This document shows, one piece after another, positions 1-8,053 of a stretch of 64,000 bases of DNA. The stretch is from G965205725 sp965205725 (GTDB taxonomy: Bacteria > Pseudomonadota > Gammaproteobacteria > Pseudomonadales > Halieaceae). Below the pieces are notes generated by a model. That model had not been told where the DNA came from. It saw only the letters and a program-made list of their open reading frames with translations, and made no database searches. The stretch covers positions 620,001 through 684,000 of the forward strand of contig OZ242189.1 in NCBI GenBank assembly GCA_965205725.1, given 5' to 3'. Made by a program: the position numbers and the translations under genes. The first letter of the stretch is position 1, and each line of letters opens with the position of its first letter.

Positions 1-2
1 TT

Positions 3-653
3 ATGCAGGTTACCAACTGGGGTATTTTTCTGTGGGCGGTGGTGAATGAGCAGAACACTCAAACCAGCCTCGGCTATTTTCTATTGCCGCTGATCAACGT
101 GGCTATTGGCCTGGGTATTTTTAAAGAAAGGCTCGACAGAGCACAGACCATTGCCATCGGCCTGGCAGCAATCGGCATGGCTATTCTGATTATTGAAAAC
201 AGGGGCCTGCCCTGGGTGGCCATTGGCGTAGCCCTCAGTTTTGGCCTGTATGCAGCCATTCGCAAAGCGGTGAGTGTCGAGGCTGTGGAGGGGCTGTTTG
301 TGGAGGTTTCCTTAATGTTGCCTCTGGCTCTTGGGTGGCTCTGGCTGCAGGGCGGTGCCGGTTTTACCGAGCATGGTTTAAATACAGATTTCATGCTGGT
401 GGGCGCGGGGTTGATGACGGTCGTGCCGCTGGTCTGCTTTGTGGCGGGTTCGCGTTTAACCACGCTGTCATCTCTGGGGTTGGTATTTTACCTGGGGCCG
501 AGCTGCCAGTTGTTTGTCGCCATCTGTATTTTCGGCGAGCCATTAAATCCGCTGCAATTGTTTAGTTTTGCACTGGTATGGGTGGGTTTGATCATCGTTG
601 CAGCCGACAGTTTGCGACGCCAGAGGAATATGAGAATCCTGGGCAATGACTGA
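3..653 (+). CDS. rarD: RarD-like EamA-family permease, 5' end cut by window edge
   Basis: This is the C-terminal 216 residues of an inner-membrane EamA/DMT-superfamily permease. The order NWG-LW-V, then SLGYF-PL-N, then VPL-CF, matches RarD, which is about 296 residues, so roughly 80 N-terminal residues lie outside the window. Hydrophobic segments alternate through the whole reading, as expected of a ten-helix transporter. The first in-frame ATG is an internal methionine, not the true start. The stop overlaps the next gene by 8 bases, which suggests co-transcription. The substrate of RarD proteins is poorly defined; chloramphenicol resistance is the classical phenotype. Confidence 0.85.
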   Translation: MQVTNWGIFLWAVVNEQNTQTSLGYFLLPLINVAIGLGIFKERLDRAQTIAIGLAAIGMAILIIENRGLPWVAIGVALSFGLYAAIRKAVSVEAVEGLFVEVSLMLPLALGWLWLQGGAGFTEHGLNTDFMLVGAGLMTVVPLVCFVAGSRLTTLSSLGLVFYLGPSCQLFVAICIFGEPLNPLQLFSFALVWVGLIIVAADSLRRQRNMRILGND

Positions 654-1101
654 TTATGCCCATGTCCATGCTGGCAGTTGCGATTGCGGTGCGGTGAACT
701 TTGAATACCACTGCCATGCCGCGTTGTCGGAGCAAACTGCACGAGCCTGCCAGTGTGAGTTTTGCAAACCCCGCGATGCCACCTATTTGTCTGCTACCAA
801 CGCCGAGCTGCATGTTTTTTTGCGGGACTCTCGCTATCTGTACGCGCATCGGTTTGGCACCAACACGGCAGATTTTATGCACTGTGCGGTTTGTAATGCC
901 GGCGTGTTTATCAGGATGAACTTCAATGAGCAGACCTATGGTGTGGTCTTTGCGCCTGCCCTGAGTGATTTCCACAACATAACACTGTTTGCCGACGCGG
1001 ACTATGCGGGCGAGGCGCTCGCTGAGCGGTTGCGGGCCGACCACTGGATACCGACACTGGTGATACACGAAAACAGTGAGCACCAATCAGGCTCAATTTG
1101 A
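646..1101 (+). CDS. GFA/CENP-V domain protein
   Basis: A 151-residue protein of the GFA (glutathione-dependent formaldehyde-activating)/CENP-V fold. The zinc-binding cysteines are visible: C-x-C near residues 13-15 (SCDCGAV), C-x2-C in CQCEFCK near 45-50, and C-x2-C in HCAVCNAG near 87-90. Most family members have no proven enzyme activity, so only the fold is claimed. It overlaps the upstream permease by 8 bases, suggesting one operon, and its 3' end overlaps the convergent thioesterase gene by 9 bases. Confidence 0.85.
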   Translation: MTDYAHVHAGSCDCGAVNFEYHCHAALSEQTARACQCEFCKPRDATYLSATNAELHVFLRDSRYLYAHRFGTNTADFMHCAVCNAGVFIRMNFNEQTYGVVFAPALSDFHNITLFADADYAGEALAERLRADHWIPTLVIHENSEHQSGSI

Positions 1102-1527
1102 TTTTATCAGGGCGGTTTCCAGTGCTGCTCGCATCTTGCCGACGATTGCGGCTGGCTTTTCATTGTCCCGTGTTACAAACACATGGGTAAAGGTGCCGTG
1201 TGCACAGGCGTTGTTCTCACCTGCTTTAAAAACCGCAATACCGTACTCTACTGAGCTGTTGCCCAATTGATTGACCCGCAACCCGCCCTCGATATTTTCC
1301 GGAAAAGCTATTGGCGCGTTATAGCTGCACTGGGAATGGACGATAAAGCCGATGGTGTCGCCGCCGTGTATATCCAGACCGCCCTGTTCAATCAAAAATC
1401 GGTTGGCGATGGTGTCAAACCAGGAGTAGTACACCACATTGTTGACGTGGCCATAGACATCGTTGTCCATCCAGCGTGTGGTGATGGGCGTAAACCAGTG
1501 GTAATTCGCGGGGGTGTGTTCCGCCAT
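1093..1527 (-). CDS. 4HBT hotdog-fold acyl-CoA thioesterase family protein
   Basis: A 144-residue single hotdog-domain protein. The segment RWMDNDVYGHVNN near residues 18-30 is the classic 4HBT/YbgC-type signature, with the aspartate that activates water or binds the thioester. The likely role is hydrolysis of a small or medium acyl-CoA in the cytoplasm; the substrate cannot be read from sequence. The start lies 2 bases after the stop of the alcohol dehydrogenase gene on the same strand, so the pair is almost certainly co-transcribed and may act on the same carbon source. Confidence 0.87.
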   Translation of the reverse strand: MAEHTPANYHWFTPITTRWMDNDVYGHVNNVVYYSWFDTIANRFLIEQGGLDIHGGDTIGFIVHSQCSYNAPIAFPENIEGGLRVNQLGNSSVEYGIAVFKAGENNACAHGTFTHVFVTRDNEKPAAIVGKMRAALETALIKSN

Positions 1528-1529
1528 GC

Positions 1530-2696
1530 TCAGGCCCCGGACCAGGCGTTTTGATAAATAGCCAAAGCGTCAGCTTCACTCACCTCAACGGGATTGTTCA
1601 CCAGTAATCTTTGCTGCAACATGGCGTCTGCCGCGAGCATGGGTAGATCACTTTCGGGAATGTTCATGTCTTTGAGTGTTGCCGGTAGCTTCAGGTCGTC
1701 GATCAGTGCCACCAGGTAGGCCACGAGTGCCTCGGCAGCGCTGGCCTCATCCCTGTTTTCTTTTTGGCCTGGCACAATCTCGCGCGCAATCTCCGCATAC
1801 AGATTCTGCGCCGCGCTGGTGTTGAACTTCAGTACCTGAGGCAGAACCAGAGAGTTACTGAGACCGTGTGGGATATGGTAGTGGCCGCCCAGCGGGTAGG
1901 CCAGGGCGTGCACGGCCGCAACTGGCGAATTGGCAAAGGCCTGTCCGGCCAGACAGGCACCAAATAACATGGCCTGGCGAGCCGCCAGATTGTTCCCTTG
2001 ATGGGTGGCCGTTTGAATATTGGCAGATATTAAACGCAGTGCTGCAAGCGCCAGCATATCAGAGTAGGGGTTCTTCTTATGCGCGCTGGTGTAGGCTTCA
2101 ATCGCATGCACCATCGCGTCAATACCGGTCGCGGCTGTAATGGGCGCTGGCAGGCCCAGGGTGAGTTCGGCGTCCAGCAGGGCAATATCGGGTAGCAATG
2201 AATTGGCGACAACCCCGGCTTTTGTGGTTGCGCCTGTGGTAACGATAGCAACGGCGGTTACTTCTGAGCCCGTGCCGGCCGTAGTGGGTATCAGTAGCAA
2301 CGGCAGTCTTTGCCCTTTGGCTTGATCAACACCATAGATATCTGCCAGCGCTTCACCTGATTTTGTAATCAATGCCACCAGTTTGGCGGTGTCCATGGAG
2401 CTGCCGCCACCGAAGCCGATGACGCCGTCTGCGGCTGATTGTTTAGCCTGTGCTATAGCGGCGAGCACGACTGATTCAGGTGGGTCAGCGATGACTTCGG
2501 TAAAACTGCTGTATTCAATGGCGCTGCTATTCAGGGCGTTTTCCAGACGGGCCATCAGGCCAGAGCTGACAATGCCGGCATCGGTGACAATAAAGGGTCG
2601 GTTGATGCCTTGCGATTGACACAATTCGCCAATCCGCTGTAGCGCGCCGGGCTCGCTAATAATTGATTTTGTGGTGTTGAAGCTGAAAGCTTTCAT
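1530..2696 (-). CDS. Iron-containing alcohol dehydrogenase
   Basis: A 388-residue group III (Fe-ADH) dehydrogenase. The NAD(P)-binding signature GFGGGSSMD sits near residues 95-105, and PTTAGTGSEV near 137-147. The metal ligands of the family are present: D and H in DAMVHAIEAY, then H in HALAYPLGGHYHIPHG. It should oxidise an alcohol or reduce an aldehyde in the cytoplasm; whether the substrate is ethanol, butanol or a hydroxy-acid is not decidable. It is the first gene of a two-gene operon with the thioesterase. Confidence 0.92.
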   Translation of the reverse strand: MKAFSFNTTKSIISEPGALQRIGELCQSQGINRPFIVTDAGIVSSGLMARLENALNSSAIEYSSFTEVIADPPESVVLAAIAQAKQSAADGVIGFGGGSSMDTAKLVALITKSGEALADIYGVDQAKGQRLPLLLIPTTAGTGSEVTAVAIVTTGATTKAGVVANSLLPDIALLDAELTLGLPAPITAATGIDAMVHAIEAYTSAHKKNPYSDMLALAALRLISANIQTATHQGNNLAARQAMLFGACLAGQAFANSPVAAVHALAYPLGGHYHIPHGLSNSLVLPQVLKFNTSAAQNLYAEIAREIVPGQKENRDEASAAEALVAYLVALIDDLKLPATLKDMNIPESDLPMLAADAMLQQRLLVNNPVEVSEADALAIYQNAWSGA

Positions 2697-2773
2697 AGAC
2701 AGACTGCCGATTGTAACGGATACAGGATTCTAAAGAGTTATTGAGACGATGATCAACATCGAAGTAGTGAAAT

Positions 2774-2912
2774 GAGACCTTTGCACGAAAGCCATTTCAC
2801 CTGCATGCTGTGTTAAAATCGTACTCAATCGGTCATTTATACCCATAAACTCCCTCATTCCGTGCGTTTTTGCCTTGCCTGAAAGCGACATCATCTTCCG
2901 TGCAAAGGTCTC
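2774..2912 (+). mobile_element. MITE copy 1 (139 bp)
   Basis: A short non-coding element bounded by terminal inverted repeats GAGACCTTTGCACG...CGTGCAAAGGTCTC. Flanks are GAAAT on the left and AAAAT on the right, a 5-base target duplication with one mismatch. It has the same interior as the copies at 5667-5842 and 54572-54733 but lacks 23 bases next to the left arm compared with the third copy. It carries no transposase, so movement needed one in trans. The insertion sits directly against the dienelactone-hydrolase remnant. Confidence 0.85.
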
Positions 2913-2913
2913 A

Positions 2914-3056
2914 AAATATCAAAACGGTTGTAAAACCCTGCGTGGATATTTAGCGCCAGCGGATGCCCAGGGTTCCAGGCCCGCAGTTAGTGTTGTGCAC
3001 GAGTGGTGGGGTTTGAATGATCGTGTCCGTGGCCGCGCCGCTGTTGCCAGGCTTAT
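2914..3056 (+). pseudogene. Dienelactone hydrolase family fragment
   Basis: About 45 codons read like the N-terminal part of a dienelactone hydrolase: a beta-strand region GYLAPADAQG followed by the diagnostic VVHEWWGLND (families have V-I-H-E-W-G-L-N). Similarity stops just before the end of the SDR gene at 3058, and the 5' side is replaced by the MITE. The catalytic Cys, Asp and His are all missing, so this is a remnant. The open frame continues only because MITE sequence supplies an upstream ATG. Confidence 0.7.
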
Positions 3057-3057
3057 C

Positions 3058-3933
3058 CTACAAAGCAGGAATCGGTGCAAAATCTATGGGCCGTTGGGTG
3101 CGGCCTATACGCTGAGCACGATCAAGCAGAGTCGCCTCGCTGTCACCCAGGTTGATCATAATGATAAAGCGCTGGTCCTTGATGCCCTGTAGGCAGTACC
3201 TGGCCAGGTCGTCCAAATCTTGAAACTCAAGCTCCATGCCATACTCTTCTGCTATCTTGGCGAAGTCTTCCACCGCTGGGGCCGGTATGCCCGGTTTCTC
3301 TCGGGCCAGCTCCGCTGGACGGTTGCGGCCAGGGTTCCAAATGCCGGTATTGAGCAGGCCGCCCGAGGGATAGAAAATTGAAGCCGACAAGCGGGTGCCT
3401 TCGCCTTCCAGTTGCGCCGACAGGCATTCAGTGAGGCAAGATACCGAGGCCTTGCTGGATGCGTAGACCGATTGATAGGGCAGTGGTGACACGCCGCCGT
3501 CACCAGACGAGGTATTGATGACAACACCTTCCTGGTCACCTTCTATCATACGCGGCACAAAACTCTGAATGCCGTGAATAACGCCCATGACATTGACACC
3601 GTAGACCCATTTCCAGTCATTGACAGTTGTTTCCCAAACATTGGCAGAAGGTGCGGCAACGCCAGCATTGTTAAACAGAGCGTGGCATGCACCGTGGGTG
3701 TTGTAGGTGTATTCGGCCAGTGCCTCGACAGAGGCCGGGTCAGACACGTCGCAGGTTTGGCCGCTGACACGACCCAACTCACTCAGTTCTGCGAGGGCGC
3801 CAGTCAACGCGCCTTGTTCAACGTCACCGACTACAACAATGGCTCCTTCATTGAGTAGTTGCTTAACGATGGCTTTACCAATGCCGCTGGCACCGCCCGT
3901 GACAACTGCAATTTTATCTTTGAAGTCCTGCAT
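3058..3933 (-). CDS. Short-chain dehydrogenase/reductase
   Basis: A 291-residue classical SDR. The NAD(P)-binding motif VTGGASGIGKA is near residues 10-20, NNAG near 90, and the catalytic Ser plus YxxxK appear as INTSS...VYASSK. The start chosen is the internal ATG at 3933, because family similarity begins there and an AGGAG lies upstream; the open frame extends 19 codons further. The C-terminal extension (last ~60 residues) is longer than in minimal SDRs. Substrate unknown. No partner gene is adjacent. Confidence 0.88.
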   Translation of the reverse strand: MQDFKDKIAVVTGGASGIGKAIVKQLLNEGAIVVVGDVEQGALTGALAELSELGRVSGQTCDVSDPASVEALAEYTYNTHGACHALFNNAGVAAPSANVWETTVNDWKWVYGVNVMGVIHGIQSFVPRMIEGDQEGVVINTSSGDGGVSPLPYQSVYASSKASVSCLTECLSAQLEGEGTRLSASIFYPSGGLLNTGIWNPGRNRPAELAREKPGIPAPAVEDFAKIAEEYGMELEFQDLDDLARYCLQGIKDQRFIIMINLGDSEATLLDRAQRIGRTQRPIDFAPIPAL

Positions 3934-4176
3934 GGTGGGTGTGGCTCCTGTTATGGTTTGGAAGGCCCGGATTTTGACGGTCTGAAGCATGTGAATGTGC
4001 CATTCTGCCGGGCTGGAGTGGTCTCAGGTCTGTACAATCCGACTAGGGGATAATACCCATAACTGACGAGTAGCGCCATAAGACGCCATATCCGCGACCC
4101 TGCACGCCATGATAAGGATTGAGGACGTGGAGGACGCTGATATCGTGGAGGAGCCGCTCATCTTCGGACAGATGGA
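3934..4176. other. Intergenic region, no gene recognised
   Basis: Between the SDR start and the terminator of the VWA gene I see no convincing gene on either strand. A 23-codon plus-strand reading rich in Glu and Asp ends just before the terminator, but it has no recognisable family and no good ribosome site. The interval should hold the SDR promoter. Confidence 0.5.
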
Positions 4177-4219
4177 ATAAAAAAGGCCCCGGCAGCCATT
4201 GAGGGAAACTGCCGGGGCC
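4177..4219 (-). terminator. Rho-independent terminator of the VWA gene
   Basis: An 11-base GC-rich stem (GGCCCCGGCAG, 4185-4195, with CTGCCGGGGCC, 4209-4219) is followed on the minus strand by a run of six T. It lies about 80 bases past the stop of the minus-strand VWA gene. Confidence 0.85.
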
Positions 4220-4300
4220 AAGGGTGGCGACATAGGGGTGTAGCGTGCGCCCTGGTCGCCATGATAAAGCCCAACTTCCCTGTCAAGCCAACTGCATCCA

Positions 4301-5638
4301 TTAGTCGGGGCGGTTCATGCGCTTTCCCTGTTCACGCTTTTTCCGCAGGTAGGCCGCCTTGCTCGACTCGGCATCCTGCAAATAGGTTCTGGAGTCTTCG
4401 TCATGCTCTGCCAGACGATGGCTCATCTTCCGAGACATGTAGATAGCTTCCTTCGACATGCGGTCTCGGTCCCGGTTGCGCGCATAACGCTTCAGAGCTT
4501 GCAGCGAGGCTTTCACCCAGGCATTGTCGCCTGCCTCTTCCTCGGCCTGGGCCACCAGTCGGTCTACACTGGCCCAATCTCTGCGCCGCGCAGCCTCGCG
4601 GACTTTGCTTTGCAACTGCGCTACACGTATTTCCTGTACTCGCCCAGTCACCCGATCATCCGCTGCAATGGCAGCCCATGCACTTGCATCCATCCTCGGC
4701 AACCTGAGAGTGTAAGAACGTGTATCAGGTACATCAAGCTCCGCATCCGTATAGCTGATGAATGCTCGCAGCACCTCGATATCTTTCGCAGAATCATCGG
4801 TGGGAATGTCATCCGACACACTCAGCTTAACCAATGCCCATGCTTCACCGTCATAGGCCAAATCAGGCATTTGCCAGGTGGTATCGGCCAGGTGTCGGTA
4901 ATCATTGAGCAGTTCAAACGTAACACCAACAGGCGCTGACAATGTAAGCTTTATCCGGCGGGCGCATAGCGCAGACATCAGCGAGAACTCTTCCTGGAAT
5001 GGATCCAGCAAGTCCTCTGCCGATTCTCCGTAATAGCTCTGGCCAGAACCTGCCTTTGCCATCTCAACCATCAACTCTTCATTGAAGTGGTGGCCCAGCC
5101 CATAGGTAGATGTACTGACACCTGCTGCAAGCATTTCTGCCAGGAAAGGCGCAACTTCTTCTGGGCGGGTAAGGCCATGATTAGCCCAGCCGTCAGATAG
5201 CAATAGAACGCGCGACAGGCAGCCGCTGCTCGCGGCAATCAAGCACTGCCTGGCACCCTCTTCCCAACCGCTATGCAGGTCGGTAGAGCCTCCAGAATAG
5301 ATACCATCGATCACCCGCTTGAGCCCAGCTTTGTCTGTTACATGGGTGGAGGGGATCAACACATCGACCCGGTTGTCGTAGGCCACCAGTGAGACCCGGT
5401 CCTTGCTGTCGAGCTGATCCACGATATAGGCGGCGCAGCGCTTGGCCTCTGCCAGCGGTGTACCATCCATGGAACCGGACCTATCCAATACCAGTGAAAG
5501 GTTGAGGGGGATTCTGTCGCCCTCGCCACCCTGGGGTCGCGATGGTGCCTGAGCCCGTACCAGGGCAAAGACTTCCGTAGTGTGGTCTGCCAGCAACGCG
5601 GAGCGCTGAGGTAGTATGTCAAACTTGATATCAGTCAT
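4301..5638 (-). CDS. von Willebrand factor A domain protein
   Basis: A 445-residue VWA protein. The MIDAS motif D-x-S-x-S is seen in LVLDRSGSMDG near residues 50-60, the Thr-containing loop in GGSTDLHSG near 117-125, and the distal Asp in LLLSDGWANHG near 147-157. No signal peptide is visible, so it is probably cytoplasmic, with a C-terminal part rich in Arg, Lys and Glu that looks helical. It is divergent from a sigma factor gene. Such VWA proteins often act as metal-dependent protein-interaction scaffolds; partner unknown. A MITE sits 28 bases upstream of its start, so its promoter has probably been altered. Confidence 0.88.
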   Translation of the reverse strand: MTDIKFDILPQRSALLADHTTEVFALVRAQAPSRPQGGEGDRIPLNLSLVLDRSGSMDGTPLAEAKRCAAYIVDQLDSKDRVSLVAYDNRVDVLIPSTHVTDKAGLKRVIDGIYSGGSTDLHSGWEEGARQCLIAASSGCLSRVLLLSDGWANHGLTRPEEVAPFLAEMLAAGVSTSTYGLGHHFNEELMVEMAKAGSGQSYYGESAEDLLDPFQEEFSLMSALCARRIKLTLSAPVGVTFELLNDYRHLADTTWQMPDLAYDGEAWALVKLSVSDDIPTDDSAKDIEVLRAFISYTDAELDVPDTRSYTLRLPRMDASAWAAIAADDRVTGRVQEIRVAQLQSKVREAARRRDWASVDRLVAQAEEEAGDNAWVKASLQALKRYARNRDRDRMSKEAIYMSRKMSHRLAEHDEDSRTYLQDAESSKAAYLRKKREQGKRMNRPD

Positions 5639-5666
5639 AATATGTCCATCTGTTAATGAGTTAAGA

Positions 5667-5842
5667 GAGACCTTTGCACGAAAGCCATTTGACCTGCCTG
5701 CGGTCGTTGCCTAAAAGCGTCGCCTAAAAGTGCCTACGGTTGGTAAAATCGTACTCAATCGGTCATTGATACGCATAAACTCCCTCATTGCGTGCGTTTT
5801 TGCCTAGCCTGAAAGCGACATCATCTTCCGTGCAAAGGTCTC
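5667..5842 (+). mobile_element. MITE copy 2 (176 bp)
   Basis: Same terminal inverted repeats as the copy at 2774. It is flanked by an exact 5-base duplication TAAGA (5662-5666 and 5843-5847), which proves insertion by a cut-and-paste type transposase. It is longer than the other copies because a short segment around GCCTAAAAG is duplicated near its left arm. It lies in the divergent promoter region between the VWA gene and the sigma factor gene. Confidence 0.92.
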
Positions 5843-5954
5843 TAAGAATTTTCTCGTCAGCCTTTTTGTTTCACCGGTCAAGGCTTAGCCAGGGGAACCT
5901 GCCGACATCTGATCTGCGAGATTTGTACAAGTACACTTACAGCTTTCGAGCAGG

Positions 5955-6025
5955 TGTCACCCCCCTATTGCTTTTCCCGTGCGTTGTATGGGTATAACGG
6001 TGTTCGGAAGCGATAGGGGGTAACA
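5955..6025. promoter_or_regulatory. Imperfect inverted repeat upstream of the sigma factor gene
   Basis: The arms TGTCACCCCCCTATTGC (5955-5971) and GCGATAGGGGGTAACA (6010-6025) are near-complementary, separated by 38 bases, and end about 40 bases before the sigma factor start. This could be a regulator site or an mRNA hairpin; no direct evidence for either. Confidence 0.4.
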
Positions 6026-6067
6026 AATTGAGAAAAGCATTCAGCCAGGCTCAGCGGGGTTTGCTGC

Positions 6068-6634
6068 ATGACCGATGAAGAACTGCTCCAGCATTACGCC
6101 AGGGGTAACAGTGAAGGTATGGCTGAGCTATATCTGCGCCTGAAACGAGGGCTGTATTCGTACGTTTATAACCGTGTCCAGGACTCACACCTGGCAGAGG
6201 ACATCATGCAGGATGTCTGGTCGAGGCTAATCATGGAAACGGGTCGCATTGCAGAGCTTATCAGCGATGACGTCCTCCAGTTTTCTCTCAGGGCGTATGT
6301 TTATCGTATGGCAGGCAATCGCGTTACGGATTACTACCGAGCTTCTGGTCGAATCCAGGAACTCGGCGACGAAGAGGATTACCTGGTCTCAACCAGCCCA
6401 GACCCTGCGCAATCAATACGGGATCGGGAATTCGCCTATTGCCTGGAACGTCGAATGCGCCCACTGCGCCTGAAACTCCATGAAGCCTTTTGGCTGACGC
6501 GTGATGAGTCAATGACTTATCAACAAGCTGCGCTTGCCCTGGGTGTGGCAAAGGAAACAGTGAAGGATTGGGTGAAGCAGGTACTAAAGGCCATTCGCCC
6601 CTGCCGCGAGGAGTACGAATATGATGGATCCTGA
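6068..6634 (+). CDS. ECF-type RNA polymerase sigma factor
   Basis: A 188-residue sigma-70 family protein of ECF layout. Region 2 includes HLAEDIMQDVWSRL near residues 42-55 (core binding and -10 recognition) and region 4 includes MTYQQAALALGVAKETVKDW near 143-162, a helix-turn-helix for the -35 element. No extended C-terminal domain is present. The next gene overlaps it by 14 bases, the position where an anti-sigma factor is usual, but that product has no membrane helix. The sigma factor is divergent from the VWA gene. Confidence 0.9.
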   Translation: MTDEELLQHYARGNSEGMAELYLRLKRGLYSYVYNRVQDSHLAEDIMQDVWSRLIMETGRIAELISDDVLQFSLRAYVYRMAGNRVTDYYRASGRIQELGDEEDYLVSTSPDPAQSIRDREFAYCLERRMRPLRLKLHEAFWLTRDESMTYQQAALALGVAKETVKDWVKQVLKAIRPCREEYEYDGS

Positions 6635-7112
6635 CAGGGAACTCTCGCTTTTAGAGGAGGAGTTTCCAGGGTCGCATCAAGCGTGGATCAGGGACACCCC
6701 TGTTGATCTGGATGACCGGATCCTGTCGCTGGCTGCGCGCCATGCGCCCTATTTAGAAGCCAGTTATCTGCGTAAAGAGGAGCAGGCGAAGCTGGGGCGT
6801 CGTTTTGACAATGACGGGGGACTCCCTCCCGGAATGAAGCCTCTTAAAAGTGGGCGTGCGAACCCCTGGATTCCACCTAAGCCACTGGCAAGCCAGTCCG
6901 CTGCCTATGACTCAATGGCTAGCGCCAGTATGAAGCGGTCGGCCCAGAGACGAACTGCAATTCCGCCGGGCGCCAAGAAATTGCTGATCTCACTGGAGAA
7001 TGCTGAGCAGCAACAATGGCTAGACACTATTGCCGATATCGTAAGAGGCGGCGATATAGAACTCGCCAGCTATTTGTTGCGCCGATATCAAAGGAAGTTC
7101 CGAAGCACCTAA
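6621..7112 (+). CDS. Unknown protein coupled to the sigma factor
   Basis: A 163-residue soluble protein that I do not recognise. The N-terminal third is acidic and helical, the middle is rich in Pro, Lys and Ser (PPGMKPLKSG, then PWIPPKP), and the C-terminal 45 residues form a likely helical pair ending in LLRRYQRKF. It overlaps the sigma gene by 14 bases in another frame, so translation is probably coupled. Position suggests a regulator of the sigma factor, but the lack of a transmembrane segment or zinc-binding HxxxCxxC rules out the common anti-sigma classes. Confidence 0.7.
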   Translation: MMDPDRELSLLEEEFPGSHQAWIRDTPVDLDDRILSLAARHAPYLEASYLRKEEQAKLGRRFDNDGGLPPGMKPLKSGRANPWIPPKPLASQSAAYDSMASASMKRSAQRRTAIPPGAKKLLISLENAEQQQWLDTIADIVRGGDIELASYLLRRYQRKFRST

Positions 7113-7158
7113 GGAGTGATTCAATTGAAATAACCACTTTTTCCTGGAGAAAGATAGA

Positions 7159-7540
7159 GGTCTCTGGCTCATGGGCACCGGGACACCTTAGAGCTTTGGC
7201 AGAAAACCCAGCTTAGAACTCGGCGACTGCTGAAAGCCCACGGTTTCATCGGTAGCATGAGCCGTAAAGGTGATTGTTGGGACAATGCGGTTGCTGAGAG
7301 CTTTTTCGGAAGCTGAAGCAGGAACGCGTTCATTGGCAAAATTACCAGACACGGTTCGAAGCGCAACAGGCTGTGTTGAGCTGTATATCCATGTTTTACA
7401 ATAGCGACAGGCTGCATTCATATCCGGGCTACATGAGTCCGAATCAATATGAGGCTGAAATGATTGAGATAAAAAAGCCGCTTAACCGGGTTGTAAAGAA
7501 ATGCCGGACCACTTCAACCCTCTCCTTGAGAAACAGCATA
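7159..7540 (+). pseudogene. IS3-family transposase (OrfB) C-terminal remnant
   Basis: Two overlapping frames together read as the end of an IS3 OrfB integrase: SMSRKGDCWDNAVAESFF in one frame (to about 7312), then KLKQERVHWQNYQTRFEAQQ and FYNSDRLHSYPGYMSPNQYE in the next. The DDE glutamate lies in AESFF. A one-base deletion near 7312 breaks the frame, the N-terminal half is absent and no terminal repeats are seen. It is a dead fragment. Confidence 0.85.
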
Positions 7541-7586
7541 TTTTCTAAGTCTGGAAAATAAGTTGTATAAGCGCATGTCACTTAGC

Positions 7587-8048
7587 TTATTGGGCGACCC
7601 TTCCAGCAGACTGACCAGCGACTACAATAGCCAGTGCCTGGGCCCTCGAAACGGCGGCGTTAATACGGTTCTTACTTAGGAGAAAACCAACGCCTCGTGC
7701 GGAATCCGCTGCGATACTCGCAGTCATAGAAACAATGACTACAGGTGCTTCCTGGCCCTGAAACAGATCCACCGTACCCACTCTGGCCAGATCGCCAATT
7801 TTCTTCTTGAGTTCGTTCACCTGGTAATTGAAAGGCGCGACGACAAGAATATCCTTAGCTTGGACGGCATGGTCATTTCCATTTTTGTCAGTCCATTTGG
7901 ACTTGCGCAGGGCATTCACAAGCGAGGAAATTTTTTCAACTTCTTCCAAACTGGCCTGCCTGTTACCGCTGTGAGCTATCATATCAGTAATGGCTCTCCC
8001 GTCTCGGATCTCTTCAAAGCGTCCCCTGCCTGGGGTTCTCATTTTCAC
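7587..8048 (-). pseudogene. C-terminal fragment of a superfamily 1 DNA/RNA helicase
   Basis: A 153-residue reading matches only the last part of an SF1 (DNA2/NAM7-like, AAA_12) helicase. Motif V is seen in TVDLFQGQEAPVVIVSM and motif VI in NRINAAVSRAQALAIVV. Walker A, Walker B and the whole first RecA domain are missing, so it cannot be an active helicase. It starts 5 bases after the HEPN gene on the same strand from a GTG. Such helicases often occur in bacterial defence islands; here it is probably a remnant left by recombination. Confidence 0.75.
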
Positions 8049-8053
8049 GCCTA

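Noticed and set aside
4108..4176. 23-codon acidic reading before the terminator
   Set aside because: Too short, no ribosome site, no family; listed only as part of the intergenic region.
5788..5997. 69-codon plus-strand reading starting in MITE copy 2
   Set aside because: It runs out of the MITE into the sigma factor promoter region and resembles nothing known.
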